From the NCBI RefSeq assembly GCF_003049685.1, contig NZ_PYSY02000001.1:434001-498000 (forward strand): 64,000 nt of DNA, given 5' to 3'. This document shows positions 41,182-50,739 of the stretch, in pieces. The notes below the pieces were generated by a model that was given only the letters and a program-made list of their open reading frames with translations, searched no databases and had not been told where the DNA came from. This DNA is from Brucella pituitosa. GTDB taxonomy: Bacteria; Pseudomonadota; Alphaproteobacteria; Rhizobiales; Rhizobiaceae. Position 1 is the first letter of the stretch; every line of letters starts with the position of its first letter. The position numbers and the translations under genes are program-made.

Positions 41182-42318
41182 ATGAAGTCCTGGAAGCAGA
41201 TTGTTCTGTGCCTGCTTATTGTTATTGCCGCTGGTGGCGGTTGGTACATCTATAAAAATAAAGACTCTTCGGCGCAAACGGCATCAGGCGCAGCTCCCGG
41301 ACCGCAGGCGCATGGATCATCTTCGGGACGCGGCGCTCCGCTCGTTGTTGTTGAACCGGCTGGCGAGGAGACGATCAACAATCGCCTGACAGCCATCGGA
41401 TCAGCACGCGCCCTCAGTACAGTTTCGGTCACGCCTTATTCGAGCGGTTATATGAATGAACTGCTTGTGAAAGCGGGCGATTTCATCAAGGCGGGTGATC
41501 CGATTGCGGTCCTCGACAATGAGACCGAAACCATTGCAGTCAGCAAAGCACAGATTGCGTTGAAAGATGCTGAAACCACCCGGCAGCGCATCGCGCGTTT
41601 GCGGGCCACGAATACGGCAACCGTTGTTCAGGAAGTTGAAGCTGATCTTGCTTTGTCCAACGCCAAGCTTGTACTGGAAGATGCGCAGCTCGCACTGAGC
41701 CGCCGCACGGTACGCGCGCCGATTTCCGGTGTTGTTGGTATTCTGCCGGTTAATGCCGGGAATTATGTCACCGCACAAACTTCAATTGCCCGCATTGATG
41801 ATCGCTCCAAGGTGCTGATCGATATTTGGGTGCCGGAACGTTTTGCACCGCAGATCAAAGTCGGTCAGCCGCTGACGGCCGAATCGACAGCATTTCCCGG
41901 TGTGATGCATAAGGGTGAAATCAACGCTGTTGATAATATGCTCGATGAAGCGAGCCGCACATTGCATGTTCGTGCTGAGATCAACAACGATCAGGATCGC
42001 CTGCGCGCCGGCATGTCGTTCTCGGTGACTGTCTTGTTCCCGGGAGATAATTATCCTTCCGTTGATCCACTGGCTATCCAGTGGGGTGCCGACGGCTCTT
42101 ACGTCTGGCGCGTGGAAGAAGGCGTCGCGAAGAAAGTCGCTGCGCGCATCGTACAGCGCAATTCGACCAACATATTGATCGACGGTGCAGTTAAGGAAGG
42201 CGACATGATCGTTACGCAAGGCGTGCAGACCGTGCGCGACGATGCGCCGGTCCGTTTGCAGGATGAGCAGGGCACCGCCCGCATTGATCCAGTCGCCAAA
42301 AGCCGCGTTGCAGGGTGA
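41182..42318 (+). CDS. RND efflux periplasmic adaptor (membrane fusion protein)
   Basis: A 378-residue HlyD-type adaptor linking the inner-membrane pump to an outer-membrane channel. N-terminal membrane anchor IVLCLLIVIAAGGGWYIY, a Gly/Ser-rich linker, the lipoyl half-motif SSGYMNELLVKAGDFIKAGDPIAVLDNE, a coiled coil (about residues 110-170) and RTVRAPISGVVGILPVNAGNYV, followed by beta-barrel parts. It begins the two-gene efflux operon; the pump gene starts 9 bp after its stop. No outer-membrane factor gene is present here. Substrates unknown. Confidence 0.92.
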   Translation: MKSWKQIVLCLLIVIAAGGGWYIYKNKDSSAQTASGAAPGPQAHGSSSGRGAPLVVVEPAGEETINNRLTAIGSARALSTVSVTPYSSGYMNELLVKAGDFIKAGDPIAVLDNETETIAVSKAQIALKDAETTRQRIARLRATNTATVVQEVEADLALSNAKLVLEDAQLALSRRTVRAPISGVVGILPVNAGNYVTAQTSIARIDDRSKVLIDIWVPERFAPQIKVGQPLTAESTAFPGVMHKGEINAVDNMLDEASRTLHVRAEINNDQDRLRAGMSFSVTVLFPGDNYPSVDPLAIQWGADGSYVWRVEEGVAKKVAARIVQRNSTNILIDGAVKEGDMIVTQGVQTVRDDAPVRLQDEQGTARIDPVAKSRVAG

Positions 42319-42327
42319 GGATAAAGC

Positions 42328-45300
42328 GTGAGCAATCCTAATTCGCATTCGGGCAATACCGGTGGGTCGACAGCGCTGTTCATTCGGCGCCCGGTCTTTG
42401 CCTTCGTCATCAATGTTCTGATTATCGTTGCAGGCCTTGCGGCCTTTACCGGCGTCGACATCCGCGAGCTGCCGGATGTGGACCGGCCCGTTGTCACCAT
42501 CAGCACCGATTTCAGCGGCGCTTCGGCTGAAACCATTGATCGTCAGCTGACACAGGTTCTGGAGAATGCGGTTGCCCGCGTGTCGGGCGTGAAATCCATT
42601 TCCTCGTCATCTTCTTTTGAGCGCAGCCGTGTCACGGTCGAGTTCAACGACGGCGTTGATCTCAATGTCGCCGCCGCAGATATGCGTGACGCTATTTCAC
42701 GCGTGGCAAACGATGTGCCCGAAGAAGCTGATCCTTCGCGCATCATCAAGGCCGATTCCAATGCCGATCCGGTCATGCGCCTTGCTGTCACGTCCGACAC
42801 CATGGCGGTCGATGACATGACGGTGCTGGTGGAAGATCAGATCCAGGATGTGCTCTCGGCTGTTCCCGGTGTCGCCGATGTGCAGATCAATGGTGATCGC
42901 GACAAGATTTTCCGCATCGATATCAATCAGGCACGTCTGGCAAGTTACGGGCTAACCATTGCGGATATTTCGAGTGCGCTTTCTTCCATGGGCCTTGATG
43001 CGCCAGCGGGGTCGTTGCGCAGTTCTGATCAGTCGATTGTTGTTCGCGCCACGGCCAATCTTGAACGACCGGAAGATTTCGAGAACGTCTATATCAAAGG
43101 GCGCACGCAACTCCGCGATGTCGCAACGGTGACACTGGGACCGGACATTGAAAGTTCGGCTGTGCGTTCGAACGGCAAGACGGCCATTGGTCTTGGCATC
43201 GTGCGTCAGGCGCAGTCGAACACGCTCGATATCTCGGAAGGCATCCGGGCAGCCGTCGCCAACCTGAAAAATACGTTGCCGCCCGGCGTCGATGTGACAG
43301 TTACCAGCGACGATGCAAGCTTCATTAATGGCGCTATCCACGAAGTTGAGATTGCGCTGATTGCTTCCGTTATCATCGTTGTCGTGATCATCTTCATGTT
43401 TCTCTGGGATATCCGCGCGACACTTATCCCGGCTCTGGCTATGCCTGTGGCATTGATCGGCACGATTGCGGCGATCTATCTCAGCGGGTTCTCGGTCAAT
43501 ATTCTCACATTGCTGGCGCTGGTGCTTGCGACTGGCCTTGTGGTGGATGACGCGATTGTGGTGCTCGAAAATATCGTGCGGCGACGCAATCAGGGCATGG
43601 GACCACGTGCGGCGGCAGTCCTTGGCACACAGGAAGTCTTCTTCGCTGTCATCGCAACGACACTTACACTTGTGGCTGTGTTTGTGCCGATTTCCTTCCT
43701 GCCGGGACAAGCTGGCGGTCTTTTCCGCGAGTTTGGTTTCGTGCTGGCGATTGCAATTTTGCTGTCATCGATTGTGGCATTGACGCTCTGTCCGATGCTG
43801 GCATCGCGGTTCCTTAAAGAGGGTGTTGAAACCTCTGAAGGCGGCGGCCATGGTCCAAAATTTCTGCGTCGGATCGGCAGTGGTTTGGCAAGCTTTTATC
43901 GTAAGAGCCTCCATGCCTGTCTTTCTGCCCCGTTCATTGTCGTTCTGGTCGCAATACTTTTTGCCGGTGCGTCCTATGTCGGTTTCGGTATGCTGAGACA
44001 GGAGCTGACACCGACGGAAGATCGCGCGGTTGCCATTCTACGCATCAATGGGCCACAGGGCATCAGCGTTGAATTTCTTCAATCGCAGCTCGAGAAGATC
44101 GAAACAGCGATCCAGCCTTTGCGCGATAGCGGCGAAATCCTGACCACTTATGGCATTGCCGGGTCGGGCGGGTCGTCGAATAACGGCTTTATGGTTCTGA
44201 CACTGGCACCGTGGAAAGAGCGCAGCCGCTCGCAGCAGGAAATCATGGCCGATATCACTGCGCGTACACGCGGTATTACAGCGGTGCGTATTTTCACGGC
44301 GCAGCCGAACAGTCTGGGTATTCGCGGTGCAGGCAATGGTTTGCAGTTTGCGGTGCTTGGTCAGGATTATGCAAAACTGCGTCCTGCGACTGACGCTATT
44401 GTTTCGGCGCTCGAAAAAGACCCCCGTTTCGTGCAGCCGCGTCTGTCGGTCGAACCGACGCAGCCGCAGCTTTCTGTCGAGATCAACCGTGAGCGTGCAT
44501 CCGATCTTGGTATTGATATCACCGGTCTTGCCAATGCGGTTCAGGCTGTCCTTGATGGTCGCAAAATCGGTTCGGTCTATGTTGGCGACAGAAGTTTCGA
44601 TGTGAAGCTTGTATCGACCACCAACCCGATTAACGACCCGACCGATCTGGAAAACGTCTTCCTGAAGACAACAGATGGTCGTTATGTACCGATGTCGTCC
44701 ATCGCATCGGTAGTCGAAAAAGCGGTTCCACCACAGCTCAACCGCGAAGAGCGGCAGCGGTCTATCGCTATCACGAGTGATCTGCGCAGCGATTTTGCTT
44801 TGGGCGACGCCTATGCCGCCGCATTGGAAATAGCAGCACCGCTACTACCACCCGGCGCACATATTATTCCACTGGCCGAAGCCTCGACACTGAGTGAAAC
44901 CTCGACCGGTATTGCACTGGTATTTGGCTTTGCCATCATCATCATCCTGCTGGTTCTGGCAGCACAGTTTGAAAGCTTTGTAAGTGCGCTGATCGTTATG
45001 GCAACCGTGCCGCTGGGTCTTGGCTGTGCTGTCTTCGCGATGATCCTGACCGGCACGAGCCTCAACGTCTATAGCCAGATCGGACTTGTGCTGCTTGTCG
45101 GCATCATGGCCAAGAACGGTATTCTGATTGTCGAATTTGCCGATCAGTTGCGTGACAAGGGTATGAATGTTCGTGAGGCCATTGAAGAGGCGGCAAATAT
45201 CCGCCTGCGCCCGGTCTGCATGACCATGATCTGTTCGGTTCTCGGCGGTGTACCGTTGGTTCTCGCAAGTGGTGCAGGCGCGGAAGCCCGTGTGGCGCTT

Positions 45301-45468
45301 GGCTGGGTAATAGTTGGTGGCCTGGGTCTTGCCACGATCGCAACCTTGTTTGTGACGCCGGTCGCCTATCTTCTTCTTGGTCGCTTCACCAAGCCAAGAG
45401 TTGAAGAAGAAGCACGGCTTGAGCGCGAGCTGGTCAGGGCCGTAGCACTGGAAGAAAAGTTGAAATGA
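42328..45468 (+). CDS. RND family efflux pump, inner-membrane permease
   Basis: A 1046-residue proton-driven AcrB-type transporter with the expected twelve membrane segments in two halves. N-terminal FIRRPVFAFVINVLIIVAGLAAF, the TM4 motif LVLATGLVVDDAIVVLENIVRR with the two acidic residues of the proton relay, GAIHEVEIALIASVIIVVVIIFMFLWDIRATLIPALAMPVALIGT, and the TM10-11 motif LVLLVGIMAKNGILIVEFADQLRD. It is shaped like the hydrophobe/amphiphile efflux (HAE) group rather than metal pumps. A terminator begins at its last base. Confidence 0.95.
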   Translation: MSNPNSHSGNTGGSTALFIRRPVFAFVINVLIIVAGLAAFTGVDIRELPDVDRPVVTISTDFSGASAETIDRQLTQVLENAVARVSGVKSISSSSSFERSRVTVEFNDGVDLNVAAADMRDAISRVANDVPEEADPSRIIKADSNADPVMRLAVTSDTMAVDDMTVLVEDQIQDVLSAVPGVADVQINGDRDKIFRIDINQARLASYGLTIADISSALSSMGLDAPAGSLRSSDQSIVVRATANLERPEDFENVYIKGRTQLRDVATVTLGPDIESSAVRSNGKTAIGLGIVRQAQSNTLDISEGIRAAVANLKNTLPPGVDVTVTSDDASFINGAIHEVEIALIASVIIVVVIIFMFLWDIRATLIPALAMPVALIGTIAAIYLSGFSVNILTLLALVLATGLVVDDAIVVLENIVRRRNQGMGPRAAAVLGTQEVFFAVIATTLTLVAVFVPISFLPGQAGGLFREFGFVLAIAILLSSIVALTLCPMLASRFLKEGVETSEGGGHGPKFLRRIGSGLASFYRKSLHACLSAPFIVVLVAILFAGASYVGFGMLRQELTPTEDRAVAILRINGPQGISVEFLQSQLEKIETAIQPLRDSGEILTTYGIAGSGGSSNNGFMVLTLAPWKERSRSQQEIMADITARTRGITAVRIFTAQPNSLGIRGAGNGLQFAVLGQDYAKLRPATDAIVSALEKDPRFVQPRLSVEPTQPQLSVEINRERASDLGIDITGLANAVQAVLDGRKIGSVYVGDRSFDVKLVSTTNPINDPTDLENVFLKTTDGRYVPMSSIASVVEKAVPPQLNREERQRSIAITSDLRSDFALGDAYAAALEIAAPLLPPGAHIIPLAEASTLSETSTGIALVFGFAIIIILLVLAAQFESFVSALIVMATVPLGLGCAVFAMILTGTSLNVYSQIGLVLLVGIMAKNGILIVEFADQLRDKGMNVREAIEEAANIRLRPVCMTMICSVLGGVPLVLASGAGAEARVALGWVIVGGLGLATIATLFVTPVAYLLLGRFTKPRVEEEARLERELVRAVALEEKLK

Positions 45469-45499
45469 AAAAAGCCCGGTCATAGGACCGGGCTTTTTT
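45468..45499. terminator. bidirectional terminator between efflux and pyrimidine loci
   Basis: AAAAAAGCCCGGTC (45468-45481) and GACCGGGCTTTTTT (45486-45499) pair perfectly around ATAG; A and T tracts on both sides serve the convergent operons. Confidence 0.9.
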
Positions 45500-45512
45500 G
45501 CTGCGAGGTTTG

Positions 45513-46511
45513 TTATTTCTTCATCGCATCCGTGATCTTGGACGTCCAAGCGCCTTCCGGCTTCTTGGTAATGACCGGATCGGAACCGCCGCCAAGCAGC
45601 GTATCAACTGTGCGGTCTGCTGCCGCCACATCAAGCGTGCCATCCGAACCGTCGATCAGCTTGCCGATTTCCTTGATCATGAGCTCCTGAACTTCCTGGG
45701 TCTGAGCACCCGAAGCATCATTGTCGAGAATGATTTCGGCAGCCTCAGCAGGGTTTTCAGATGCATATTGCCAGCCCTTCATCGAAGCACGGACAAAACG
45801 GGCGAGCTTGTCGACCATTGCAGGATCGTCAAGACTCTTATCAAGAACGTATAGGCCATCTTCCAACGTGGCGACGCCCTGTTCTTCATAAGGGAACACG
45901 ACGAGCTGATCGGCAGGAATACCGGCGTCGATCACCTGCCAATATTCGTTATAGGTCATGGTGGAAATGCAATCGGCCTGCTTCTGGATCAGCGGATCGA
46001 CGTTGAAGCCCTGCTTGAGTACGGTCACGCCATCCTTGCCGCCTTCGGTCGGAATTTTCAGATGGCTCATCCATGACAGGAACGGATATTCATTGCCGCC
46101 AAACCAGACGCCAAGCGTGCGGCCCTTGAAGTCTTCCGGCTTGGTGATGTTGGTGTCCTTGCGGCAGGTCAGCATCATACCGGATTTCTTGAACGGCTGT
46201 GCGATATTGACGAGCGCCACACCTTTTTCGCGTGTCGCAAGCGCGGACGGCATCCAGTCCACCACCACGTCAGCGCCACCACCGGCGATTACCTGCGGAG
46301 GAGCCACGTCCGGGCCGCCCGGCTTGATTTCCACGTCGAGATTTTCGGCTTCATAGAAACCTTTGTCCTTGGCGACGTAATAGCCTGCAAACTGTCCCTG
46401 CGTCACCCATTTGAGCTGCAAGGTCAGCTTGTCAGCTGCCATTGCCGAGCTGCTCATGAGCGCGAGCGCCAGTCCGGCTGTTCCAAGGCATAGAGAAATT
46501 GCCTTTTTCAT
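45513..46511 (-). CDS. ABC transporter binding protein, NMT1/THI5-like
   Basis: A 332-residue periplasmic binding protein with a Sec signal (MKKAISLCLGTAGLALALM...SAMA). The NMT1 core is plain: LTLQLKWVTQGQFAGYYVAKDKGFYEAENLDVEIKPGGPDVAPPQVIAGGGADVVVDWMPSALA. This family binds pyrimidine-like or thiamine-precursor compounds. With dihydropyrimidinase and N-carbamoyl amidohydrolase genes in the same operon, a pyrimidine, hydantoin or related ureide is the likely ligand. It is the last gene of the operon, 58 bp after the permease. Confidence 0.9.
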   Translation of the reverse strand: MKKAISLCLGTAGLALALMSSSAMAADKLTLQLKWVTQGQFAGYYVAKDKGFYEAENLDVEIKPGGPDVAPPQVIAGGGADVVVDWMPSALATREKGVALVNIAQPFKKSGMMLTCRKDTNITKPEDFKGRTLGVWFGGNEYPFLSWMSHLKIPTEGGKDGVTVLKQGFNVDPLIQKQADCISTMTYNEYWQVIDAGIPADQLVVFPYEEQGVATLEDGLYVLDKSLDDPAMVDKLARFVRASMKGWQYASENPAEAAEIILDNDASGAQTQEVQELMIKEIGKLIDGSDGTLDVAAADRTVDTLLGGGSDPVITKKPEGAWTSKITDAMKK

Positions 46512-46569
46512 TTCAGTTCTCCTCTGGTTAAGGCTCTACCTTATTTTTGCAGATGCCAAATATTCAGGC

Positions 46570-47427
46570 TTATGCCCTCCTGTATGAAGGGTGCCAGAAT
46601 GTCATTCTGCGCTCGATCAGCGCGATCAGCCCGTAAGAGAGCGATCCCGCAAGAGCGGCTACAAAGATTTCAGCCCAGACCATGTCCACATTCATGCGCC
46701 CGATTTCAGCCGATATGCGGAAGCCCATGCCGACAATCGGCGTGCCGAAAAACTCGGCGACAATCGCGCCAATCAGCGCCAGCGTGGAGTTGATTTTGAG
46801 CGCGTTGAAAATGAATGGCATGGCTGCCGGCAGGCGCAGCTTGATCAGCGTCTGCCAATAGTTCGAGCCATAGGTCTGCATCAGATCGCGTTCCATCGAG
46901 CCACTTGCCGCAAGTCCCGCCACTGTGTTCACCAGCATCGGGAAGAAGGTCATGATGATGACGACGGCTGCCTTCGACTGCCAGTCGAAGCCAAACCACA
47001 TCACCATGATGGGTGCCACGCCGACAATTGGAAGGGCGGCAGCAAGATTGCCAAGCGGCAGCAGACCTTTGCGCAGGAATGGCACTCGGTCAGCGATGAT
47101 GGCCGTGACAAAGCCCAGACCGCAACCTGCGACATAGCCGATGATGACGGCTTTCATGAAGGTCTGCTGGAAATCGGCCCACAGGATTGGAACCGAACTC
47201 GTGATCCGCGCCCATATGACCGATGGGGCAGGCAGAAGCACCTGCGGTACGGCAAACAACCGCACGGCGACTTCCCACAGAAGGAGCATCGCGATGCCGA
47301 AGAGGGCAGGGACGGCAATGTCCAGCAGCTTCTGGCTGTGCGGATTGCGAGACTTCAGGCTTGCCACCCAACCGACAATTGCCCATGAGACGGCAATCAG
47401 CGCGACAATGATTATGACATTCGTCAT
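46570..47427 (-). CDS. ABC transporter permease (pyrimidine/hydantoin operon), second
   Basis: A 285-residue NitT/TauT-type permease (BPD_transp_1). Start at 47427 (MTNVIIIVALIAVSWAIVGW) because it overlaps the previous gene's stop by 4 bp; longer readings have an arginine-rich non-membrane leader. Membrane segments alternate through the chain and the EAA-type loop is DLMQTYGSNYWQTLIKLRLPAAMPFIFNALK near residue 190. The second permease of a heterodimeric channel with the gene at 47424. Confidence 0.9.
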   Translation of the reverse strand: MTNVIIIVALIAVSWAIVGWVASLKSRNPHSQKLLDIAVPALFGIAMLLLWEVAVRLFAVPQVLLPAPSVIWARITSSVPILWADFQQTFMKAVIIGYVAGCGLGFVTAIIADRVPFLRKGLLPLGNLAAALPIVGVAPIMVMWFGFDWQSKAAVVIIMTFFPMLVNTVAGLAASGSMERDLMQTYGSNYWQTLIKLRLPAAMPFIFNALKINSTLALIGAIVAEFFGTPIVGMGFRISAEIGRMNVDMVWAEIFVAALAGSLSYGLIALIERRMTFWHPSYRRA

Positions 47428-48317
47428 GTTGCCGCCCTTTCTGGCTTTGCACCCATGCGTCGGTTGACGACGCTTGCGACAAACCCGACGAGGGCCACCA
47501 GAACACCAGCCATGATGGCTGCTGCGATGAGTGCGGCCCATATCTGAACCGTCTGGCCGTAGTAGGAACCGGCCAGCAAACGTGCGCCAAGTCCGGCGAC
47601 GGCACCTGTCGGCAGCTCGCCGACGATAGCCCCCACCAGGCTGATAGCGACTGCAATCTGCATCGATGTGAACAGGAAGGGCATGGCAGCAGGCCAGCGC
47701 AGTTTCCAGAACACCTGATTGCGGGATGCATTGTAAGTCCGCATCAGATCAAGATGCATCACATCGGGGGATCGCAGGCCTTTGACCATGCCCACGGCCA
47801 CGGGAAAAAAGGAAAGGTAAGTTGATATGATCGCCTTTGGCAAAAGCCCCGAAATGCCGATCGCATTCAGTACCACGATAATCATCGGTGCGATGGCGAG
47901 AATGGGGATTGTCTGTGATGTGATGATCCACGGCATCAGGCTTTTATCGAGGGTGCGCGAATGCACAATGCCGACCGCGAGCAGCACGCCAAGCGCCGAT
48001 CCCAGCACGAAACCGAGCAAGGTCGATGAGAGCGTCACCCAGCCGTGATAGACGAGGCTGCGCTTGGAGCTCGGTTTTACGTCAAAGACGGTTTTCCAGA
48101 TTTCTTCCGCCACCTGATGCGGTGCAGGCAGGACTGGGCGGTCCTGATGCATCGTATTGGCAACGATTGTCGAGAATGAAATCTCGGTTCCGGCGCGCTC
48201 TGCCTGATCACGCTCAAACGGTGCGTTGAGAAAGACCGCAAGCAGATACCAAAGCCCGATGATCGCCAGCAAAACCGTCGTTACCGGAATAAATTTGTCA
48301 CGAAGAAAGGCTGTCAT
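47424..48317 (-). CDS. ABC transporter permease (pyrimidine/hydantoin operon), first
   Basis: A 297-residue permease of the same type. N-terminal membrane segment VTTVLLAIIGLWYLLAVFL, an unusual 60-residue hydrophilic loop after it (FERDQAERAGTEISF to KRSLVYHGW), then the core membrane domain with TIPILAIAPMIIVVLNAIGISGLLPKAIIS and the coupling loop DLMRTYNASRNQVFWKLRWPAAMPFLFT. Overlaps the next permease gene by 4 bp. It follows the ATPase gene by 36 bp. Confidence 0.9.
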   Translation of the reverse strand: MTAFLRDKFIPVTTVLLAIIGLWYLLAVFLNAPFERDQAERAGTEISFSTIVANTMHQDRPVLPAPHQVAEEIWKTVFDVKPSSKRSLVYHGWVTLSSTLLGFVLGSALGVLLAVGIVHSRTLDKSLMPWIITSQTIPILAIAPMIIVVLNAIGISGLLPKAIISTYLSFFPVAVGMVKGLRSPDVMHLDLMRTYNASRNQVFWKLRWPAAMPFLFTSMQIAVAISLVGAIVGELPTGAVAGLGARLLAGSYYGQTVQIWAALIAAAIMAGVLVALVGFVASVVNRRMGAKPERAAT

Positions 48318-48353
48318 TCTTGCCCCCCTTTACCTGACTTTTGCCCCCGCAAG

Positions 48354-49205
48354 TTATTCATGGATATGCCCCAGCCGCAGACCTTCGCGCACACGATGAG
48401 CTATCTTCAGGAAAGCTTCCGATTCCCGGATATCCAGTGTCCGATCCGGTCCCAGATCACAGTCGATGATTTCATGAATGCGGCCCGGACGCGGGCTCAT
48501 CACGACGATCTTGGTCGACAGAAATACGGCTTCAGGAATGGAGTGCGTGACGAAGATCACGGTCTTCTGCGTTGCGGCCCAAAGTTTCAGAAGCTGTTCG
48601 TTGAGGTGATCGCGAACGATCTCGTCAAGCGCGCCGAAAGGCTCATCCATCAGCAGCATGTCTGGATCGAATGACAGTGCACGGGCAATCGATGCGCGCT
48701 GCTGCATGCCACCGGAAAGCTGCCATGGAAACTTCTTGCCGAAACCCGCAAGGTTCACCAGTGCGAGGTTCTTTTCAATAAGCAGTTTGCGCTCGGCAGC
48801 AGCATAGCCCATCACCTCGAGCGGCAGGCTGATATTGTCTTCGATGGTGCGCCATGGAAACAGTGCTGCCGCCTGAAATACATAGCCGTAAGAGCGATCA
48901 AGCCGCGCCTGTGCGGGCGTCTTGCCGTTGACGGTTACAGAGCCCGAGGTTGGCTGTTCAAGGTCGGCCACCACACGCATCAGTGTGGTCTTGCCACAAC
49001 CTGACGGACCAATGAAGGAAACAAACTCGCCGCGCTTTATAGCGAGATTGATATTGGAAAGCGCATGGACCGGACCATCATTGGTCTCGAACACCAGGGA
49101 GAGATCCTTGATGTCGATCACGGTTTGTGCATTTTCCAAGCCCCTCTCCGGGGCAACGCTGTTTTCCAAATTCATGCGCATTTCCCGAAGCTGAGCTAGA
49201 GCCAT
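48354..49205 (-). CDS. ABC transporter ATP-binding protein (NitT/TauT type)
   Basis: A 283-residue ATPase. Seen: Walker A GPSGCGKTT, Q loop YGYVFQAAALFPWRTIEDN, signature LSGGMQQRASIARAL, Walker B MLLMDEPFGALDE and switch VTHSIPEAVFLS. The ending with RDIRESEAFLKIAHRVREGL-like text is usual for this group. The ATG at 49205 lies 3 bp after the dihydropyrimidinase stop; two further ATGs within the first eleven codons could also serve. Confidence 0.92.
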   Translation of the reverse strand: MALAQLREMRMNLENSVAPERGLENAQTVIDIKDLSLVFETNDGPVHALSNINLAIKRGEFVSFIGPSGCGKTTLMRVVADLEQPTSGSVTVNGKTPAQARLDRSYGYVFQAAALFPWRTIEDNISLPLEVMGYAAAERKLLIEKNLALVNLAGFGKKFPWQLSGGMQQRASIARALSFDPDMLLMDEPFGALDEIVRDHLNEQLLKLWAATQKTVIFVTHSIPEAVFLSTKIVVMSPRPGRIHEIIDCDLGPDRTLDIRESEAFLKIAHRVREGLRLGHIHE

Positions 49206-49208
49206 GTA

Positions 49209-50678
49209 TCAGACCCCTATCGGCATATGTTCGGCGCTGCGTTCCACCTTGCGCGGAGCAACGATTTCTTTCCATTGCGACAGGGCCCGGTTGGCTGCGC
49301 CGTTAGGCTCGCGTTCAACGAAACGACCATCGCCCGGCTGCGCTGTCACATGCCCCTTGTCGAAGGCGAGGCGACCGCGCGAGAACGTCTTGACCGGCAG
49401 GCCTTTCAGTTCGAAACCTTCGAACACATTGTAATCAATGGCAGAATGCTGCGTCTTGGCAGAGATCTTCTTGGTCGCTTCAGGGTCCCAGATGATGATA
49501 TCGGCATCAGCACCCGGCAGGATCGCACCCTTTTGTGGATAGATGTTGAGTATCTTCGCAATATTGGTGGAGGTGACCGCCACGAACTCATTGGGCGTCA
49601 GACGACCGGTGCGAACGCCGCGTGTCCAGAGCACCGGCAACCGTTCTTCAAGCCCGCCTGTGCCGTTCGGAATCTTGGTGAAATTGCCAATGCCATGGCG
49701 CTTTTGCTCAGTGGTAAAGGCACAATGATCGGTCGCCACAACTTGCAGGCTTCCGGCAGCTAACCCGGCCCAGAGACTATCCTGATTGACCTTATCGCGG
49801 AATGGCGGTGACATCACGCGGCGTGCGGCATAGTCCCAGTCGCGGTTGTGATATTCGCTTTCATCAAGTGTGAGATGCTGGATCAGCGGCTCGCCATAAA
49901 CCCGCATGCCTTTCTGGCGCGCGCGGCGGATTGCTTCATGCGCTTGTTCGCAGGATGTGTGCACCACATAAAGCGGAACACCGGCCTGATCGGCAATCAT
50001 GATGGCGCGGTTGGTGGCTTCGCCTTCCACTTCCGGCGGACGTGAATAGGCGTGCGCCTCTGGTCCGTCATTGCCAGCAGCCAAAAGCTTGGCCTGCAAT
50101 TGCGCAACGATATCGCCATTTTCCGCGTGAACGAGTGGCATGGCGCCAAGCTCGGCGCAGCGCTGGAACGATGCGAACATCTCGTCATCATTGACCATCA
50201 ACGCGCCCTTATAGGCCATGAAGTGCTTAAACGTATTGATGCCGCGCTTCACCACTTCCGGCATTTCATTAAACGCGCGTTCGCTCCAGCCGGTGATCGC
50301 CATGTGGAACGAATAGTCGGTGCGGGCCTTGCCTGCTTTCTGGAACCATTCCTGCAGGGCGTCGAGCAGGTTGCCTTCCGGTCCGGGCAGAACGAAATCC
50401 ACAACCATTGTCGTGCCGCCAGCAAGGGCTGCGGCGGTGCCAGTGTCGAAATCATCGGATGAATAGGTGCCCATGAAGGGCATCTGCAAATGCGTATGCG
50501 GGTCGATGCCGCCGGGCATGATGTAACAGCCCGATGCATCAATGGTTTCATCGCCGGTCAGATTATCGCCCACGGCAACAATCTTCTCGCCTTCGATGAG
50601 AACGTCGGCTTTAAAGGTGCGGTCTGCCGTAATCACGGTGCCGCCTTTGATGACCTTACTTGCCCCAGAACTAACCAT
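49209..50678 (-). CDS. hydA: dihydropyrimidinase / D-hydantoinase
   Basis: A 489-residue amidohydrolase that opens 5,6-dihydrouracil, dihydrothymine or hydantoins to N-carbamoyl amino acids. The metal site is visible: GGIDPHTHLQMP (His-x-His), HFMAYKGALMVNDDE (Lys to be carboxylated), MPLVHAENGD and YVVHTSCEQA (His ligands), and VATDHCAFTTEQK (Asp). The start at 50678 (MVSSGASKVIKGG) is preferred over an ATG 36 bp upstream because AGGGG lies just before it. Together with the next enzyme it performs steps two and three of reductive pyrimidine degradation. Confidence 0.95.
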   Translation of the reverse strand: MVSSGASKVIKGGTVITADRTFKADVLIEGEKIVAVGDNLTGDETIDASGCYIMPGGIDPHTHLQMPFMGTYSSDDFDTGTAAALAGGTTMVVDFVLPGPEGNLLDALQEWFQKAGKARTDYSFHMAITGWSERAFNEMPEVVKRGINTFKHFMAYKGALMVNDDEMFASFQRCAELGAMPLVHAENGDIVAQLQAKLLAAGNDGPEAHAYSRPPEVEGEATNRAIMIADQAGVPLYVVHTSCEQAHEAIRRARQKGMRVYGEPLIQHLTLDESEYHNRDWDYAARRVMSPPFRDKVNQDSLWAGLAAGSLQVVATDHCAFTTEQKRHGIGNFTKIPNGTGGLEERLPVLWTRGVRTGRLTPNEFVAVTSTNIAKILNIYPQKGAILPGADADIIIWDPEATKKISAKTQHSAIDYNVFEGFELKGLPVKTFSRGRLAFDKGHVTAQPGDGRFVEREPNGAANRALSQWKEIVAPRKVERSAEHMPIGV

Positions 50679-50739
50679 GTTCGTCGTTCCCCTTTTTGGT
50701 TTTGTTGCGAACATTCAGCAGTATTGGATGGTGGGAATG